From Bacillus inaquosorum KCTC 13429 (GTDB lineage: Bacteria > Bacillota > Bacilli > Bacillales > Bacillaceae), in assembly GCF_000332645.1 (NCBI RefSeq), contig NZ_AMXN01000001.1, forward strand, positions 434,001-498,000: a stretch of 64,000 nt of DNA, in the 5' to 3' direction. The notes below the pieces were generated by a model that was not told the DNA's origin, did no database searches, and saw only the letters and a program-made list of their open reading frames with translations. Shown piece after piece: positions 7,865 to 16,771 of the stretch; positions within the stretch are counted from its first letter, which is position 1; each line of letters begins with the position of its first letter. Both the position numbers and the translations under genes were made by a program.

Positions 7865-9781
7865 CTAGATACTTCGATTTTTCACCTGTTTGACAAGTTT
7901 TTCTTTAAACGTCTGAAAAGGAACGTGTTCATTCTGCTGATGTCCGAATTGGCGGACGTTTACCGCACCTTCCTGCTCTTCATGATCTCCAAGCACCAGC
8001 ACGTACGGGACTTTCTGCACCTGCGACTCTCTGATTTTGTAGCCGAGCTTCTCATTGCGCTCATCAATGCCTGCTCTTATCCCCAGCTGCTTCAGCTCTG
8101 CCTGCACCTTTCTGCAATAGTCCAAGTGAACGTGCGAAACCGGTAGGATTTGAACCTGGATCGGTGCAAGCCAGACTGGGAATGCCCCGCCGAAATGCTC
8201 AATCAAAATGCCGAAGAAACGGTCTATCGAGCCGAATACCGCTCTGTGTATGACAACAGGACGAACCTTTTCATTGTGTTCATTGATATATGTTAAATCA
8301 AATTTTTCCGGCATTTGAAAATCAAGCTGAATTGTCGCGCATTGATGGCTCCGTTTCAGGGCATCTTTTATGTGAAAATCAATCTTCGGCCCGTAAAACG
8401 CCCCATCGCCTTCATTAACCTCATAAGGCAGGCCGAGCTCTTCAAGGACGTGTGCTAAGGCACGTTCCGACGCTTCCCAAAGGCTGTCATCGCCTAATGA
8501 ATCCTCCGGGCGAGTCGAGAGTTCGACCGAATATTCGAAGCCAAATGTACGATATACCTCATCAATTAGCCCAACCGCTTCTTTGATCTCACTCTCAATC
8601 TGATCCTCCCGAACGAAGATATGGGCGTCATCCTGACAGAACGTCCGGACGCGAAGCATTCCGTTTAAAGCACCGCTGTATTCGTGGCGATGTACCTGGC
8701 CGAATTCCGCCATGCGAATCGGCAGATCCCGATAAGAATACAAGCTGTTTTTAAAGATGAGCATGTGGCCCGGGCAATTCATCGGCTTCATTGCGAATCT
8801 TGTATCATCGACTTCTGAAAAATACATATTGTCACGATAATGATCCCAGTGGCCTGACTGCTCCCATAACCGCTGATTCATCATAAACGGCGTACGCACC
8901 TCATCATAGCCGGCATTGGTTTGCAGCTCACGCGAGAAGCGTTCCAGCTCATTGCGGACAATCTGCCCTTTTGGCAAATAAAATGGCATCCCCGGCGCTT
9001 CTTCAGAAAACATAAACAGCTCTAATTGTTTGCCAAGCTTGCGGTGGTCTCGTTTTGCCGCTTCTTCCAGCATATGCAGATGCGCATCGAGATCTTTTTT
9101 CTTTTGAAACGCAACCCCGTACACCCGTTGAAGAACTTCATTTTCGCTGTCTCCGCGCCAATAAGCGCCCGATACTCTTGTCAATTTGAACGCCTTGATC
9201 ATTCCTGTAGAAGGAAGATGAGGCCCGCGGCACAGGTCAACGAATTCTCCCTGCTGATACAGCGTAATGTCCTCCCCCCGCGGAATATCCTTCAAAATCT
9301 CCAGCTTAAACGGCTCGCCTTTTTTGGCAAACAGTTCTTCAGCCTCTTCGTAAGAAACCTCATTTCGTTTGATTTCAAGGTTCTCATTTATAATGTTCTT
9401 CATTTCTTTTTCGATGGCCTTTAAGTCTCCTGATGTTAAGCTTTTCTCCAGCTTCATGTCATAGTAGAAGCCGTCTTCAATCACTGGACCTATCCCCAAT
9501 GACACTTCGCCGTACAGCCGTTTCACCGCTTGAGCCAGCACGTGCGCTGATGTGTGGCGGAGCACCTGTAAGCCTTCTTGGGAATCAAGTGTGACAATCG
9601 AAAGCTCAGCATCCTCCTCCAGCTTGAAGCTGAGATCAACAAGCTTGCCGTTGACCTGGCCCGCAGCCGCCTTCTTTTGCAGACTGGAACTGATAGAACC
9701 AGTCGCTTCTTTAATAGTGACGCCTTTCGGATATTCCTTGATCTGTCCGTCCGGAAGCTGAATGTGTACATGTTTACTCAT
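7865..9781 (-). CDS. thrZ: Threonyl-tRNA synthetase, starvation-induced isozyme
   Basis: This 638-residue class II synthetase has domains in order: TGS (N-terminal 60), editing domain with HTSAHVLAQAV and DLCRGPHLP, catalytic core with MKPMNCPGHM and RTFCQDDAHIF, and the C-terminal anticodon-binding domain. The ATG at 9781 has AAGGAG eight bases upstream; an in-frame GTG three codons earlier lacks one. B. subtilis has a housekeeping thrS and this second gene, thrZ, expressed on threonine starvation through its T-box leader, which is present here in two copies. It follows mmr and has its own promoter. Confidence 0.97.
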   Translation of the reverse strand: MSKHVHIQLPDGQIKEYPKGVTIKEATGSISSSLQKKAAAGQVNGKLVDLSFKLEEDAELSIVTLDSQEGLQVLRHTSAHVLAQAVKRLYGEVSLGIGPVIEDGFYYDMKLEKSLTSGDLKAIEKEMKNIINENLEIKRNEVSYEEAEELFAKKGEPFKLEILKDIPRGEDITLYQQGEFVDLCRGPHLPSTGMIKAFKLTRVSGAYWRGDSENEVLQRVYGVAFQKKKDLDAHLHMLEEAAKRDHRKLGKQLELFMFSEEAPGMPFYLPKGQIVRNELERFSRELQTNAGYDEVRTPFMMNQRLWEQSGHWDHYRDNMYFSEVDDTRFAMKPMNCPGHMLIFKNSLYSYRDLPIRMAEFGQVHRHEYSGALNGMLRVRTFCQDDAHIFVREDQIESEIKEAVGLIDEVYRTFGFEYSVELSTRPEDSLGDDSLWEASERALAHVLEELGLPYEVNEGDGAFYGPKIDFHIKDALKRSHQCATIQLDFQMPEKFDLTYINEHNEKVRPVVIHRAVFGSIDRFFGILIEHFGGAFPVWLAPIQVQILPVSHVHLDYCRKVQAELKQLGIRAGIDERNEKLGYKIRESQVQKVPYVLVLGDHEEQEGAVNVRQFGHQQNEHVPFQTFKEKLVKQVKNRSI

Positions 9782-9808
9782 TTTAAACACTCCTTATCAA
9801 TTGTTGTA

Positions 9809-10040
9809 TAAAAAAAACACACCCATCCCTCTAAAAGGGACGAGTGTGTGATTAACCCGTGGTTCCACCCAAATTCCCGACAAACGCTATGTTTATCGGC
9901 TCGGTGCTGTAACGCAGCATAGACGGCATTGGATACTTCAGTTCCCCAATGCTGCTCCAAGGCGGTAAACGATATTCCTAAGCCGGGAAGCTCTCACCTT
10001 TCCTTCCCTCTCTGAAAACCGTAAATATCATTCATGTCCT
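9809..10040 (-). promoter_or_regulatory. T-box riboswitch, thrZ-proximal copy
   Basis: Read on the minus strand: a stem I region with the GGAAGGAAAGGUGAGAG terminal part, then UUUACCGCC, where ACC is the likely threonine specifier. The T-box sequence GGGUGGAACCACGG follows at about 9856-9875. Last is a terminator stem (ACACAC...GUGUGU, 9816-9849) ending in a run of U. Uncharged tRNA-Thr should pair with ACC and with the T-box to form the antiterminator. Confidence 0.93.
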
Positions 10041-10065
10041 TTTCTTCGCATATATTTAGTTCATA

Positions 10066-10302
10066 TAAAAAAACACACCCATCCCTCTAAAAGGGACGAA
10101 TGTGTTTATATCCGTGGTTCCACCCAAATTCCCGATCAACACACATGGTGTATCGGCTTTAAGGTGCTGTAACGCAGCATGACGGTATCAGATACTTGAT
10201 TTCCCCGATACGGCTCAAAGGCGGTAAGCTGCTTTCCCTGCGTTAGGAAGTTCTCAGCTGTCCTTCCCTCTCTGGAAACCGTAAAAAGCATCTCGTGTCC
10301 TT
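10066..10302 (-). promoter_or_regulatory. T-box riboswitch, promoter-proximal copy
   Basis: This is a second complete T-box in tandem with the thrZ-proximal one. It shares the terminator core (TCCCTTTTAGAGGGA with ACAC/GUGU arms, 10070-10107), the T-box GGGUGGAACCACGG (about 10112-10130) and the ACC specifier in UUACCGCC. Stem lengths and loops differ, which fits an old duplication. Transcription must pass both terminators to reach thrZ. Confidence 0.93.
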
Positions 10303-10333
10303 ATCAGTGCCTGTTGTTTCAATAATTTTTTAT

Positions 10334-10362
10334 ATCTTACTATATATTCCCACAAAGCGCAA
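10334..10362 (-). promoter_or_regulatory. Sigma-A promoter of thrZ
   Basis: On the minus strand, -35 TTGCGC (10357-10362) is separated by exactly 17 bp from -10 TAAGAT (10334-10339). The -35 begins immediately after the mmr stop codon, and the start site would lie just before the first T-box. Confidence 0.75.
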
Positions 10363-11769
10363 TCAGTGATTTACATTTTTTTCTGACGCGGCAGTCCCGT
10401 TATGGGCAGCCAGAAACAGCCATACAAGCAATGCGGCGAGGCTGTACGCCGCTCCCATCATCAAAAACGTAAACCCGGCACCGGCATACCAAGTGGCGGA
10501 CAGATGAATGATCACCCCGGATACCGCTACGCCGACCAAGGCTCCGATTTGCCGGTTTCCATTTAAAGCCGCGCCGGCGATATTCGCATGCTTTTGCCCG
10601 GCAGCCTGCATGATTACAGTTGTCATGGCAGGAACTGTAATGCCGGTGCCAAGGTTCATGACAGACATCAAAACAGCCAGCTGCCAATAAGGAAAATCCG
10701 GTGAAATCAGCACAAATAACAGCAATGCAATGATACAGCTGACCGTCATTGACACAAACATAAGCTGCCCTGCTTCGAACCGATTCGCCAGACGGGCAAA
10801 CAGCAGGTTGCCGATCACGAAGACGGCCATCATCGGCAGCAGCTCAACTCCGGCCATAAAGGAGCTTGCGCCTCTTGCTTCCTGCAAAAAAAGACTCAGC
10901 ATAAACATGCCGCCGAAAAGGGCAAAATTGAGCAGAAAACCGACAAACTGAGCAGCTGAGAAACGGCCGTTTTTATATAAGGACACCGGCAGAATCGATG
11001 TTTTCGCAGAGATTTCCCGCAGCAAAAACAGCACAAATGCCAAAAGCGCCGCCGCGAATGCACCGAGAATTACGGGCGAACGCCAGCCCGCTGAAGGCCC
11101 CTGTATCAATGCAAAGGAGAGAAACCCGAGAGCCGCCACTCCAAGCAGGTGCCCTGTGATATTCACGTGCCTGCTTTTTCCCGGCACGCGGTCGAGTATT
11201 CGGTAAGCTGAAATGAGCGCAGCCGCCCCTAAAGGCACGTTGATCAGAAAAATACTCTGCCAGCCTGCTGCTTGTACCAGCACACCGCCGATAAAGGGCC
11301 CAAGGCCAGAAGCGGCGGACACAAAGGCAGCCCACAACCCAAACATTTTCGCCCGCACCCGCTCATCAGGGTAAGAGGCCGCCAAAAGGCTGAGTGAGCT
11401 CGGCATAAACAAAGCCGCGCCAATTCCCTGTATGAGGCGTCCGGCAATCAGCATCTGGCCATTAATCGATACCGCACAAAGGCAGGAGGCCAGGACAAAA
11501 ATGGCCAAGCCCAGTATATATATCGCCTTCGAGCCGAAACGGTCAGCCAAGGCTCCGCCCGCCAGCAGAAGTGAAGCAAACGTAAGGATGTACCCGTCCA
11601 CAACCCATGTCACACCTGAAAGTGACATCGAAAGAGCGTTTTTCATATCTGCCATTGCCACATTCACAACGGTTACATCAAGAGTAGCCATGAGAAAACC
11701 GAGAGCGAGCACGATCAGCACGGATATTCCTGATGATTCTGATTTTTGTAACGGCCCGCTATTTTTCAT
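10363..11769 (-). CDS. mmr: MFS drug exporter, methylenomycin A resistance family
   Basis: This is a 468-residue DHA2-type proton-drug antiporter with about 14 hydrophobic segments. Motif A is GGALADRFGSKA near residue 65, and the motif C-type segment is SGLGPFIGGVLVQAAGWQS. The start is the ATG at 11769, whose ATGA overlaps the ywgB stop, with AAAGGG ten bases upstream. It is therefore translationally coupled to the upstream regulator. An earlier in-frame start inside ywgB is unlikely. B. subtilis Mmr confers resistance to methylenomycin A; the natural substrate here is not shown by the sequence. Confidence 0.93.
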   Translation of the reverse strand: MKNSGPLQKSESSGISVLIVLALGFLMATLDVTVVNVAMADMKNALSMSLSGVTWVVDGYILTFASLLLAGGALADRFGSKAIYILGLAIFVLASCLCAVSINGQMLIAGRLIQGIGAALFMPSSLSLLAASYPDERVRAKMFGLWAAFVSAASGLGPFIGGVLVQAAGWQSIFLINVPLGAAALISAYRILDRVPGKSRHVNITGHLLGVAALGFLSFALIQGPSAGWRSPVILGAFAAALLAFVLFLLREISAKTSILPVSLYKNGRFSAAQFVGFLLNFALFGGMFMLSLFLQEARGASSFMAGVELLPMMAVFVIGNLLFARLANRFEAGQLMFVSMTVSCIIALLLFVLISPDFPYWQLAVLMSVMNLGTGITVPAMTTVIMQAAGQKHANIAGAALNGNRQIGALVGVAVSGVIIHLSATWYAGAGFTFLMMGAAYSLAALLVWLFLAAHNGTAASEKNVNH

Positions 11770-12242
11770 TGCAATTGCCCTTTCAATTGCTGGTTTACCC
11801 AATCATCTATTTTTTCAAGATCATACAATTCCCCGACTCTGTCCATGACATGCTGCAAGGATTCTTCTCTCATGAGATTGGCCCATTTATCCTCGATTTC
11901 CCCCATGACTGTCTCCAGCACACAGTTACTTTCACCCTCGAATACGGATTGCAGCAGGCCTTTCCCCTGATACATCGAACCTCTGCCTTCAACCGCTTGA
12001 TAAACATCATAGAGCGTAATGTCCGTCAAAGGCTTCGTAAGGGTAAAACCGCCCTTCGTCCCCGGTATGGATTCTGCCAAACCGGCCTGAACCAATGTTC
12101 TCATCAGCTTCTTCAAATAAGACGGAGACACACGCAAACGCTGGCTGATTGCCTCTGACGTTAAAGAAGACTGTACGGGCAACCTGGACAATAACAGCAG
12201 CACAGAAACCGCCTGCTCCATCCCTGATTTCATTTTCATCAT
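11766..12242 (-). CDS. ywgB: Rrf2-family transcriptional regulator of mmr
   Basis: This 158-residue winged-helix protein of the Rrf2/BadM type has HTH LTSEAISQRLRVSPSYLKKL and wing GLAESIPGTKGGFTL. It lacks the three-cysteine cluster of iron-sulfur Rrf2 proteins (only one Cys, in ESNCVLE), so it is more like the small-molecule- or redox-sensing members such as YwnA or CymR. It is the first gene of a two-gene unit with the exporter mmr. A palindrome sits over its own transcription start, so it probably represses the pair. Confidence 0.9.
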   Translation of the reverse strand: MMKMKSGMEQAVSVLLLLSRLPVQSSLTSEAISQRLRVSPSYLKKLMRTLVQAGLAESIPGTKGGFTLTKPLTDITLYDVYQAVEGRGSMYQGKGLLQSVFEGESNCVLETVMGEIEDKWANLMREESLQHVMDRVGELYDLEKIDDWVNQQLKGQLQ

Positions 12243-12262
12243 ACTTCACTCCCGATTCATTA

Positions 12263-12307
12263 TGGATAACTAATATCCACAATAGATCCCTTAGCAACTT
12301 TTGTCAA
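12263..12307 (-). promoter_or_regulatory. Promoter and operator palindrome of ywgB-mmr
   Basis: On the minus strand, -35 TTGACA (12302-12307), 17 bp, -10 TATTGT (12279-12284). Overlapping and following the -10 is a perfect inverted repeat TGGATA-actaa-TATCCA (12263-12279), placed where a repressor would block initiation. The likely binder is YwgB. Confidence 0.7.
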
Positions 12308-12311
12308 CAAA

Positions 12312-12346
12312 AAAAGCAAAAGAAACGGTTCATTTCTTTTGCTTGG
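12312..12346 (-). terminator. ywgA terminator
   Basis: The stem AAGCAAAAGAAA/TTTCTTTTGCTT is followed on the minus strand by seven U. It lies just after the ywgA stop and directly upstream of the ywgB -35. Confidence 0.8.
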
Positions 12347-12351
12347 TATGG

Positions 12352-12852
12352 TTAACAAATCTGCTTCAGTTCCTCTATGTATTGAAGCGCTTCGTCATAT
12401 TCTTCATTTGTATATTTTTGCTTGCTTTTGATTGTAAAGACTTTTTCTTTCTTTTCCTCAGCCTCAAGCCCGTCAAAGTAAAGGATCGTGGAAACCAGCT
12501 CTAAAAACCGTGATGAACGGCTGTTTACACTGTCGATATAGCCTTTAATATCCGGCATATCCAGATCAGCATGGTCTAAAAACGCGGAGCCTGTCTCAGT
12601 CAGTGAATAACGGTATTGAAAGTAGCCGCCCTTTTTTTCCTTCACCTCATGCAGAAATCCAAGGTTGCACAGCTCTTCAATCTGGAGCGTCAGTTCCTCT
12701 GAATACGGTCCGTAAAAGTGAAAATCATATTTCTCATAGAAAGGAAACTGCATTTTTTTAGCGATATAAATCATTTTCTGCAGCTTCTTCCGCCCGATGA
12801 TTTCTCCAGAATCCGAGAACACCTTCATCAGTTTTGCATGTTCTTTCAACAA
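12352..12852 (-). CDS. ywgA: YwgA family protein
   Basis: This 166-residue soluble protein has an alpha-rich N-terminal half (KLMKVFSDSGEIIGRKKLQK) and a central block that looks like a winged helix (FLHEVKEKKGGYFQYRYSLT, followed by TGSAFLD). The arrangement is similar to DUF4065/Panacea-like antitoxin-associated proteins (GRKKLQKMIYIAKK), but that link is only suggestive. It lies 35 bp after ywfO, so it is in one unit with it. The function is unknown. Confidence 0.88.
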   Translation of the reverse strand: MLKEHAKLMKVFSDSGEIIGRKKLQKMIYIAKKMQFPFYEKYDFHFYGPYSEELTLQIEELCNLGFLHEVKEKKGGYFQYRYSLTETGSAFLDHADLDMPDIKGYIDSVNSRSSRFLELVSTILYFDGLEAEEKKEKVFTIKSKQKYTNEEYDEALQYIEELKQIC

Positions 12853-12887
12853 ATTCCCGACATCTCCTTTTTCCTTCTTTCCAATTT

Positions 12888-14189
12888 CTATGTCAGTCCC
12901 AGCAGCTGCCGGATTTTCATTTTCGCTTCCGGATGTTCAGAGCCGTCACAAATCAGGTCCTTCGGATAGTACAGCTTGTGGTCCGTCCGCCGTTTTCCGG
13001 AAATGGATTCCACAATAGCCGACTGTCTGGACAGCTCTTTAATTTGGCCGTTTTGCGTCAAGAGATGGATCGGCAGACGCTCCTCTTCCTCTCCCGGACG
13101 GTAAAAATCGTATGGCAGATCTGAAGAAGAATCGACGACCAAATAATAGCTCGGATCGATTCCCGCCTCTTTGAACAATGAAGTCAGCTCAAAATATGCC
13201 GACATTTCTTCGTTCGGATTGAATTCAACGTATTGGAACAGCTGGCGGTTAATGAATCTGCGGCACAAATCGGATAAAATCGCATCTTCTTCATCCTCCC
13301 AGGCCTGGAAGTAATACAAAATAATAGATTCATCCAGCTTCAAATAATCCTCCAGCGTCAATTTCCCTTCAAAAATAGAATAGAAATGAACCGGAGCGTG
13401 AGTGAACACATAGCCTTCATCGTGCAGCTGCTTCGCCCTGTGAAGAATCTTCGTTAAAATAACCTCTGCGCTTCTTGTCACAGGATGGAAATACACCTGC
13501 CAGTACATTTGGTAGCGGCTCATGATGTAGTCTTCGACAGCGTGCATCCCGCTTTCTTTAATGACGATCTGATCCTCGCGCGGGCGCATCACCCGAAGGA
13601 TCCGCTCCATATCAAAATGGCCGTAGCTGACGCCCGTATAATATGCGTCGCGCTGCAGGTAATCCATGCGGTCTGCGTCAATCTGACTCGAAATTAGGCT
13701 GACCACTTGCTTGTTTTTATATGTTTTGGCAATGACTTCAGCAACATCCTGCGGGAAACGCGGGCTCACCTTTCTGAGCACCTGATTGACCTCTGTGTCC
13801 CCCAAAATGATATCTCTTGTAAAATCTTCGTGGTCAAGGTGAAAGACTTTTTCAAATGAATGCGAGAACGGCCCGTGCCCGAGATCATGAAGCAGCGCCG
13901 CGGCCAAACAGAGTTCGCGCTCACTGTCATCCCATTCATGGCGGCCTTTAAAGACGTCATCAACCATTCTCCTGACAATTTCATAGACACCGAGAGAATG
14001 GTTGAAACGGCTGTGCTCAGCGCCATGGAACGTCAAATACGTCGTGCCGAGCTGCTTAATTCTGCGGAGACGCTGAAATTCGCGGGTTCCGATCAAATCC
14101 CATATCAGCTTGTCCCGTACATGAACATAGCGGTGCACCGGATCTTTAAACACTTTTTCTTCTGATAATTTTCCATTTGGATACGCCAT
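12888..14189 (-). CDS. ywfO: HD-domain phosphohydrolase, dGTPase-like
   Basis: This 433-residue cytoplasmic metal-dependent phosphohydrolase has metal ligands in HSRFNHSLGV and the HD pair at 101-102 (AALLHDLGHGPFSHSFE), followed by QIDADRMDYLQRD. Close relatives (E. faecalis EF1143 type) hydrolyse dNTPs. The start is the second of two close ATGs (14189), seven bases after GAGGG; the first, at 14195, is only one base away from it. The protein C-terminal to the HD core is larger than in YfbR-type enzymes. Confidence 0.92.
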   Translation of the reverse strand: MAYPNGKLSEEKVFKDPVHRYVHVRDKLIWDLIGTREFQRLRRIKQLGTTYLTFHGAEHSRFNHSLGVYEIVRRMVDDVFKGRHEWDDSERELCLAAALLHDLGHGPFSHSFEKVFHLDHEDFTRDIILGDTEVNQVLRKVSPRFPQDVAEVIAKTYKNKQVVSLISSQIDADRMDYLQRDAYYTGVSYGHFDMERILRVMRPREDQIVIKESGMHAVEDYIMSRYQMYWQVYFHPVTRSAEVILTKILHRAKQLHDEGYVFTHAPVHFYSIFEGKLTLEDYLKLDESIILYYFQAWEDEEDAILSDLCRRFINRQLFQYVEFNPNEEMSAYFELTSLFKEAGIDPSYYLVVDSSSDLPYDFYRPGEEEERLPIHLLTQNGQIKELSRQSAIVESISGKRRTDHKLYYPKDLICDGSEHPEAKMKIRQLLGLT

Positions 14190-14305
14190 CGTCATTCCCT
14201 CTTTTTTTTAGCCGTGTTTCTATTATATCGACTCTATTCTTTGAAAACATCCTTGAATTTGCCCGGCGATTTGTTCCACCTTTACGAAAAACACATGATA
14301 TGAAG

Positions 14306-14336
14306 CAAAAAAGCCTGACCTGAGGGCCGAGGCTAT
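14306..14336 (-). terminator. ywzC terminator
   Basis: A hairpin with outer AGCCT/AGGCT arms and inner CCTCAGG is followed on the minus strand by six U, immediately downstream of the ywzC stop. Confidence 0.6.
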
Positions 14337-14349
14337 TGAAAATATGTTT

Positions 14350-14574
14350 TTACTTTTTTATTTTCTTTTTTACTTTGTCAATCAGCTCATCCTCTGTCGG
14401 AGCTGACAGCGGACGATTGTTCACAAAAGCAAATGATTTTTTCCGTCCGGGCCCGCAATAAGATTGGCATCCTACCTCAACCTTTGCGTCCGGGTCCACT
14501 TCTTTTAAACGCGGCAGCAATGTTTTGATATTAGTGGCTTGGCAATCATCACACACTCGAAATTCATTAGCCAT
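14350..14574 (-). CDS. ywzC: DUF1450 small protein
   Basis: This 74-residue protein has two cysteine pairs (CDDC at 8-11 and CQSYCGPG at about 36-43) and a lysine-rich tail, as in the YuzB/DUF1450 family, whose fold resembles thioredoxin-like ferredoxins. No function is assigned. It lies between ywfO and rsfA as in B. subtilis 168 and has its own terminator. Confidence 0.88.
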   Translation of the reverse strand: MANEFRVCDDCQATNIKTLLPRLKEVDPDAKVEVGCQSYCGPGRKKSFAFVNNRPLSAPTEDELIDKVKKKIKK

Positions 14575-14724
14575 GACGTACGCTTCCCTTCATTTCTATG
14601 TTCATCTATGTGAATAACCTAAAATCGCTTTTCAAAAAAATCACATCACTCTTCATTTTACAAGGATTCGACTGTTCCTGCAAGCCGCTCCATCCTTCGT
14701 ATCTCCTATTCTTTCAGCCAACTT

Positions 14725-14754
14725 GTATAAATGTTTTCCATACTGGACATTCTA
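14725..14754 (+). promoter_or_regulatory. Candidate forespore (sigma-F/G) promoter of rsfA
   Basis: GTATA (14725-14729) and GGACATTCTA (14745-14754) are 15 bp apart. The -10 matches the sigma-F pattern GGNRANAMTW at 8 of 10 positions. It lies 34 bp before the rsfA start. Confidence 0.55.
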
Positions 14755-14787
14755 ATACCATGAAAAGAAAAATGGGAGTTGAGATAA

Positions 14788-15567
14788 ATGACAAAACAGC
14801 GACAAGACGCTTGGTCAGAAGAAAATGATCTGCTTTTAGCCGAAACAGTGCTTCGGCATGTGAGGGAGGGCAGCACCCAGCTGAACGCCTTTGAAGAAGT
14901 CGGTGATAAATTGAACCGGACATCCGCAGCCTGCGGATTCAGATGGAACGCGGTAGTCCGCCATCAATATGAAAAAGCGCTACAGCTTGCGAAAAAACAG
15001 CGAAAACAGCGGATGAGAGCGCTCGGAAACGGGCAGCCAGCGAAAAAAAGACTATTATATCAGCCTCCTGCGGTTGATCCTGGAATCATTCAAGAAACCG
15101 CTGCAGAGGAGCCGGCCAAAACGGACGCACCATCAGCCGAAAATGAGCAGCAGCCTTTAATGTCAGGCGAACACATGCCTTTTGTGGATGAAAGCTTTAA
15201 GGAAGAGTTAGCTAGTCTATCACACTTATTGTCTCCTCAAACGCCTGCAGCTGCGCCTGAGATGACAATGAATGATGTGATCCGCTTCCTGCAGAATTAC
15301 GAAGGCAATAACGAGCAATCATCGGCATTAAAAATGGAAAATGAACGTTTAAAGAAAGAAAATCAGGAATTGCAAAGCAAAACGGAACAGCTTGAGGCAG
15401 AAGTTCAAAAGCTTGAAAAAGACCAAAAAACGATCCAAGAAGATTATGAAACCTTGGTAAAAATTATGAATAGAGCCAGAAAGCTAGTTTTATTTGAAGA
15501 AGATGAACATGCCTCTCCGTCCTTCAAAATGGATCGGAACGGCAATTTAGAAAAATTAGCAGAATAA
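14788..15567 (+). CDS. rsfA: Prespore-specific transcriptional regulator RsfA
   Basis: This 259-residue regulator has an N-terminal Myb/SANT-like DNA-binding domain ([17 protein letters not shown] ... [17 protein letters not shown], residues 9-60), a long polar linker, and a leucine-zipper-like coiled coil at about 182-227. RsfA modulates sigma-F-dependent genes in the forespore. The start has GGGAGTTGAG seven bases upstream, and a sigma-F-like promoter precedes it. It is monocistronic, with two terminator hairpins downstream. Confidence 0.95.
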   Translation: MTKQRQDAWSEENDLLLAETVLRHVREGSTQLNAFEEVGDKLNRTSAACGFRWNAVVRHQYEKALQLAKKQRKQRMRALGNGQPAKKRLLYQPPAVDPGIIQETAAEEPAKTDAPSAENEQQPLMSGEHMPFVDESFKEELASLSHLLSPQTPAAAPEMTMNDVIRFLQNYEGNNEQSSALKMENERLKKENQELQSKTEQLEAEVQKLEKDQKTIQEDYETLVKIMNRARKLVLFEEDEHASPSFKMDRNGNLEKLAE

Positions 15568-15572
15568 CTTAG

Positions 15573-15608
15573 AAAAATCCCAAAACGAGCTGCTGTTTTG
15601 GGATTTTC
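15573..15608 (+). terminator. rsfA terminator
   Basis: The stem AAAATCCCAAAAC/GTTTTGGGATTTT starts six bases after the rsfA stop. Confidence 0.8.
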
Positions 15609-15616
15609 GCCATGTG

Positions 15617-15652
15617 CAAAATCCCCTTTTCCATTGGGAAAAGAGGATTTTA
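15617..15652 (-). terminator. ywfM terminator
   Basis: The stem AAAATCC-CCTTTTCC/GGGAAAAG-AGGATTTT lies in the convergent rsfA-ywfM gap and probably serves ywfM on the minus strand. Confidence 0.6.
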
Positions 15653-15708
15653 TCATTTTGCTGCGAGCCCCGCTATTCTTGTAAAATGAGGCCAAGCTTA
15701 GTGATCTA

Positions 15709-16599
15709 TTAAGACATGTGAGCTGTCTCAGCCGTTTTTTGATTACGAGGCGCAGCGGAAATGACCAGAAGCCCCAGCATCATAAGTGCAATGCCGAGCC
15801 ACGAGGAAAGTGAAAGCATTTCCCCTATGAATAACACGCCCAGCAATGAGGCCGTCAGCGGTTCAGCTAAAGACAGCGTGACCGCCGCCGAGGCCGGAAC
15901 CCCGGTAAGCCCTTTCACAAACAAAAAGTAAGCGGCACATGTTGCAATTAACCCGATGTAAAGGCTCGTTCCCAGTCCTCCCGGGGTCAATATCCACGAG
16001 ATATCTGACTGCCATAAAAGCGGCGTCAGCAAGATGGCGCTGATCATAAAGACAACGGCGGAAGTCGCTCGCGGAGGCTGGGTTTTCATCATCGATTTAC
16101 TGATTAGCGTATAGCCCGCAAAAGAAGCACCCGCTCCAAGCGCCATTAGAACACCAGCAGCATCAACCCGAACATTGGAACTGTCGGAAAACAGGAGCCA
16201 GCAACCCGCTAAAGCCAGTACAGTCGCGACCCACCAAGAGTTTCGCGGGCGTTTTTTCAATACGGCCCACTCCATGCTCCCGGCAATGATAGGTGCACTG
16301 CCGATCGCAATCACAGTCCCCACAGCGATTCCGGTTTCTTTAACGGCTGTGAAAAACAGCGGCTGGTAACACGCCATACAAACTGCTGCTGATAACACGA
16401 GCGGCCATGACCAATTTTTCACATGAAGCTCCCTGCTGATCCAAACCGCAAGCAGCATGGCGCTTCCTCCTATTAATAATCTGAACGCTCCGAATGCCAG
16501 CGGTGTGGAGCTTTCTGGAGCCATCGCCTGAACAGTTCCCGTAGTTCCCCAGAAAAAAGCCGCGATCAGCACAAACAGGCTGTGAAAATTCCCTTTCAT
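15709..16599 (-). CDS. ywfM: EamA/DMT-family transporter
   Basis: This 296-residue membrane protein of the drug/metabolite transporter superfamily has ten hydrophobic helices in two EamA repeats (first ending near residue 135). The first helix is FVLIAAFFWGTTGTVQA. I chose the ATG at 16599, which has AAAGGGGAG six bases upstream; the open frame extends 80 codons further without a ribosome site. The substrate is unknown. It is probably an amino acid or metabolite exporter by family. Confidence 0.9.
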   Translation of the reverse strand: MKGNFHSLFVLIAAFFWGTTGTVQAMAPESSTPLAFGAFRLLIGGSAMLLAVWISRELHVKNWSWPLVLSAAVCMACYQPLFFTAVKETGIAVGTVIAIGSAPIIAGSMEWAVLKKRPRNSWWVATVLALAGCWLLFSDSSNVRVDAAGVLMALGAGASFAGYTLISKSMMKTQPPRATSAVVFMISAILLTPLLWQSDISWILTPGGLGTSLYIGLIATCAAYFLFVKGLTGVPASAAVTLSLAEPLTASLLGVLFIGEMLSLSSWLGIALMMLGLLVISAAPRNQKTAETAHMS

Positions 16600-16730
16600 C
16601 TGCTTCTCCCCTTTGTATATGGATGCTTCTGATGTCATTTTATCGTTTTTCTTTTTGCCATAGTTATCTGCATGTAAGAAGGATTTATCTGAAAATAAGA
16701 TTGTTGGGGATAAATGCCGCTTAAAATAAA

Positions 16731-16764
16731 AAACGCATGCCAGCCGGATACGGCTGGCATGCGA
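16731..16764 (-). terminator. lipL terminator
   Basis: The perfect 12-bp stem GCATGCCAGCCG/CGGCTGGCATGC has a four-base loop and is followed on the minus strand by six U, next to the lipL stop. Confidence 0.9.
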
Positions 16765-16771
16765 AGAACGT

